DNA of 64,000 bases from Myxococcales bacterium (GTDB lineage Bacteria; Myxococcota_A; Polyangia; Haliangiales; Haliangiaceae), in contig JADJJK010000015.1 of assembly GCA_016706545.1 (NCBI GenBank), forward strand, positions 92,999 through 156,998. The letters run 5' to 3'. Below are positions 62,123 to 64,000 of this stretch, piece by piece. The position numbers and the translations under genes were made by a program. The notes beneath the pieces were generated by a model, which saw only the letters and a program-made list of their open reading frames with translations, had not been told where the DNA came from and did no database searches. The stretch's first letter is position 1, and the number at the start of each line of letters is the position of its first letter.

Positions 62123-63772
62123 ATGTCTTCCCTTGTTCGGAACTCGCGCTGGATTCCCTTGTTGCTGGTCTCCTCCGCCGCTGCGTGTGTGCCGCAGGCC
62201 TCGGACGCGCCGAGCGCGGCAGCGGAGGCTGCCCCCGTTGCCCCCGTTGCCTCCGCCATCGAGGCCCTCGCCGAGGTGCGCGCCGACGCCGAGGCGCTCG
62301 TCATCGACGAGGCCGTGCGCCACGGCCGCGGCCTGACCTTCGCGCCGTGCGCGGACGACCCGGAGCTCGAGTGCGGTCAGCTCCAGGTCCCGGTGGACTA
62401 CGCTCGGCCGCGCGGGCAGCGCCTGCAGCTCGCCACCGTGCGCGCGCCTGCCACCGGCCCGCGCCGCCAAGGGATGATCTTCGTCAACCCCGGCGGTCCG
62501 GGCGCCTCGGGCGTGGACTTCGTGACCTTCGCCAAGCCGCTGTTCGCGGCGCTGCGCGAGAGCTTTGACATCGTCAGCTTCGATCCGCGCGGCACGGCGC
62601 GCTCCTCGCCGGTCGACTGCGACGTGGCGCTGCCGGCGCCGCCGCTCAGCGACACCCTCGACGCCACCGCGGCGTACCTCGACGAGGTGGGCCGTCGCTA
62701 TGCCGCCGCGTGCGGCGCGCAATACGCGGGCCTCGCCACCGCCGTTGGCACCAACAACGTGGCGCGCGACATGGACGTGTTTCGCGAGGCGCTCGGCGAG
62801 CGGGAGTTCAACTACCTTGGCTACTCCTACGGCACCATCCTTGGCGCCTCGTATGCCACCCTGTTCCCAGGCCGCGTTCGCGCCATGGTGCTGGACGGCA
62901 ACGCGCCGCCCGCCTGGTTTGCCGACTATCTCGTCGAGCTCGACGCCGAGGGCTCGGCGGGCGCCGAGGCCGCGCTGCGTCGCATCGATCAGCTCTGCCG
63001 CGCTGCCGCGGACTGCCCGCTGCGTACCGAGGGCGTGGTGACGGTGTTTGATCGCGTGGTCGAGCGCCTCAACCGCAACCCTGTGCCGGCCGAGGGCGGC
63101 GTCATCAGCGGCCTGTCGGTGACCTATCAGGTCTTCGGCGCCATGTACAACGAGCCGTTTGGCTGGCCGTACATCACGCGCCTGCTGGCGCGGGTGGACG
63201 GCGGTGACACGCGCGGCCTGCCCGCCTTTCCGCAGGAAGACGGCCCGAGCGCGGTGTTCCCGGGGACCTTCGCGATCCTCTGCAGCGACGCCACCACTCG
63301 CCGCGGCGGCCTGGACTACCTGCCGTCGCAGAACGCGGCCAACGCGACCTATTCACGCTTCGGCGGGATCAACTTCGGCATCGCGCCGGCCTTGTGCTCG
63401 GCGTGGCCGCGTCCACCGGTGGCGCCGCTGACCAGCCTGCGCACCCGCGGCTCCATCGTGCTCATCGGCAACGACTTCGATCCGGCCACGCCCATGACCT
63501 GGAGCCGCAACATGGCCGCGGCGCTCGGCCCCAAGGCGCGCCTGGTGCGCTATCAGGGCGGCGGCCACACGATCTATGGCTCCGGCAGCGCGTGCGTGGA
63601 TGGCGCCGTGGAGGGCTACTTCCGCCGGCTCACCTCGCCCGCGCTCGGCTTGACCTGCCCGGCGCTGCCCCTGGCCTTCTCCGCGACGGCCCGCCTGGCC
63701 AGCACGCCGCGCATGTCCGAGATCGTGCAGCAGGTGACCCCCAAGGCGCCCGTGCTGCCGGGCCGTCGCTGA
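62123..63772 (+). CDS. TAP-like alpha/beta hydrolase, secreted lipoprotein
   Basis: 549 residues from ATG 62123 (GAAAGG 8 bases upstream; ATG 62108 is an alternative). A lipoprotein signal (SRWIPLLLVSSAAAC) precedes the serine hydrolase core. Motifs: MIFVNPGGPGASGVDFV (oxyanion-hole loop), FDPRGTARSSPVDC, the nucleophile elbow GYSYGTILGASYA, NDFDPATPMTWS with the catalytic Asp, and GGGHTIYGSGSACVD with the catalytic His and the C-terminal TAP domain Cys. This is the plan of tripeptidyl aminopeptidase-type enzymes (TAP/SlpD). It probably degrades peptides outside the inner membrane. Confidence 0.92.
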   Translation: MSSLVRNSRWIPLLLVSSAAACVPQASDAPSAAAEAAPVAPVASAIEALAEVRADAEALVIDEAVRHGRGLTFAPCADDPELECGQLQVPVDYARPRGQRLQLATVRAPATGPRRQGMIFVNPGGPGASGVDFVTFAKPLFAALRESFDIVSFDPRGTARSSPVDCDVALPAPPLSDTLDATAAYLDEVGRRYAAACGAQYAGLATAVGTNNVARDMDVFREALGEREFNYLGYSYGTILGASYATLFPGRVRAMVLDGNAPPAWFADYLVELDAEGSAGAEAALRRIDQLCRAAADCPLRTEGVVTVFDRVVERLNRNPVPAEGGVISGLSVTYQVFGAMYNEPFGWPYITRLLARVDGGDTRGLPAFPQEDGPSAVFPGTFAILCSDATTRRGGLDYLPSQNAANATYSRFGGINFGIAPALCSAWPRPPVAPLTSLRTRGSIVLIGNDFDPATPMTWSRNMAAALGPKARLVRYQGGGHTIYGSGSACVDGAVEGYFRRLTSPALGLTCPALPLAFSATARLASTPRMSEIVQQVTPKAPVLPGRR

Positions 63773-63817
63773 GCACAGCGCGCACCAACGCGCCTGGGAC
63801 GGGCGCTGGCGCGCGGC

Positions 63818-64000
63818 CTACAGCACCGTGGGCGTGGGCGTGACGATCGAGCTGCTATTGGTGAGGCCGCCGACCACGCGCGCGCGCAGGAGCACCTTGC
63901 CCACGCCGCCGCCGCCACCTCCTCCGCCGCCGCGCACCGCCATCTCGGCGGTGCCGGGGGCTCCGTCGTCTCCGTCGAGCGTGGCTTCGGAGCCGCCCGC
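63818..64000 (-). CDS. Gly-rich surface protein, 3' end only
   Basis: The last 60 residues of a minus-strand gene: ...GSEATLDGDDGAPGTAEMAV, a run of Gly, then VGKVLLRARVVGGLTNSSS and a short Thr/Pro end with TAG at 63818-63820. Gly-runs before KVLLRAR are a common feature of myxobacterial surface proteins. The N-terminus lies outside the window, so function cannot be assigned. Confidence 0.6.
   Translation of the reverse strand, partial: AGGSEATLDGDDGAPGTAEMAVRGGGGGGGGGVGKVLLRARVVGGLTNSSSIVTPTPTVL

Overview
The window is a high-GC, densely coded stretch from a bacterium of the Myxococcota type (my inference). The reasons are four serine/threonine kinases, most fused to sensory or scaffold domains, many lipoproteins, Asp-rich and Gly-rich surface proteins, a Myxococcales-type ECF-like sigma factor and a DUF222-HNH gene. 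I see no rRNA, tRNA, CRISPR array or intact insertion sequence.

Layout. 1-2.4 kb: the end of a cell-wall cluster (rsmH, cut by the left edge), a Fic-fold protein lacking its catalytic residues, and arfB. 2.4-13.6 kb: a signalling island with two kinase genes, a TPR/PEGA protein and three paralogous outer-membrane barrels. One kinase carries an extracytoplasmic CXXCH haem motif. A scar between two barrels shows how one copy arose by duplication and deletion. 13.7-16.8 kb: an ACAD10/11-like fatty-acid module (phosphotransferase plus acyl-CoA dehydrogenase) with a histidine phosphatase. 17-19.7 kb: a DUF222-HNH gene and a repeat-rich gap. 19.7-34.9 kb: lipoproteins, a claudin-like membrane protein, a second acyl-CoA dehydrogenase, an M16 peptidase, a tiny membrane gene with an in-frame TGA (possible selenocysteine), a bicupin, a metacaspase and a membrane protein with a GspG-like tail. 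35-44.3 kb: a kinase-ATPase-TPR regulator, a sigma-54-type activator, murA with the Cys-to-Asp change linked to fosfomycin insensitivity, LOG and GNAT enzymes. 44.3-48.7 kb: a zinc-finger/kinase/propeller receptor beside a sigma factor. 48.9-54.9 kb: a five-gene operon with two small membrane proteins, a CHAT-domain protease, a STAND-like NTPase and a degenerate P-loop/TPR protein. 55-57.1 kb: an envelope protein and a putative metalloprotein. 57.4-61.7 kb: an overlapping three-gene unit led by a DUF4157-annexin-zincin protein, a typical architecture for a contractile-injection-system effector. 62-64 kb: a TAP-like hydrolase and a cut Gly-rich protein.

The strongest candidates for an undescribed system are the CHAT/STAND/TPR operon, the haem-kinase plus barrel pair with its duplicated relatives, and the DUF4157-annexin-protease cassette. 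Two genes (a kinase and a lipoprotein) show single-base frame breaks of the same sense, so assembly error must be kept in mind there and for the in-frame TGA.
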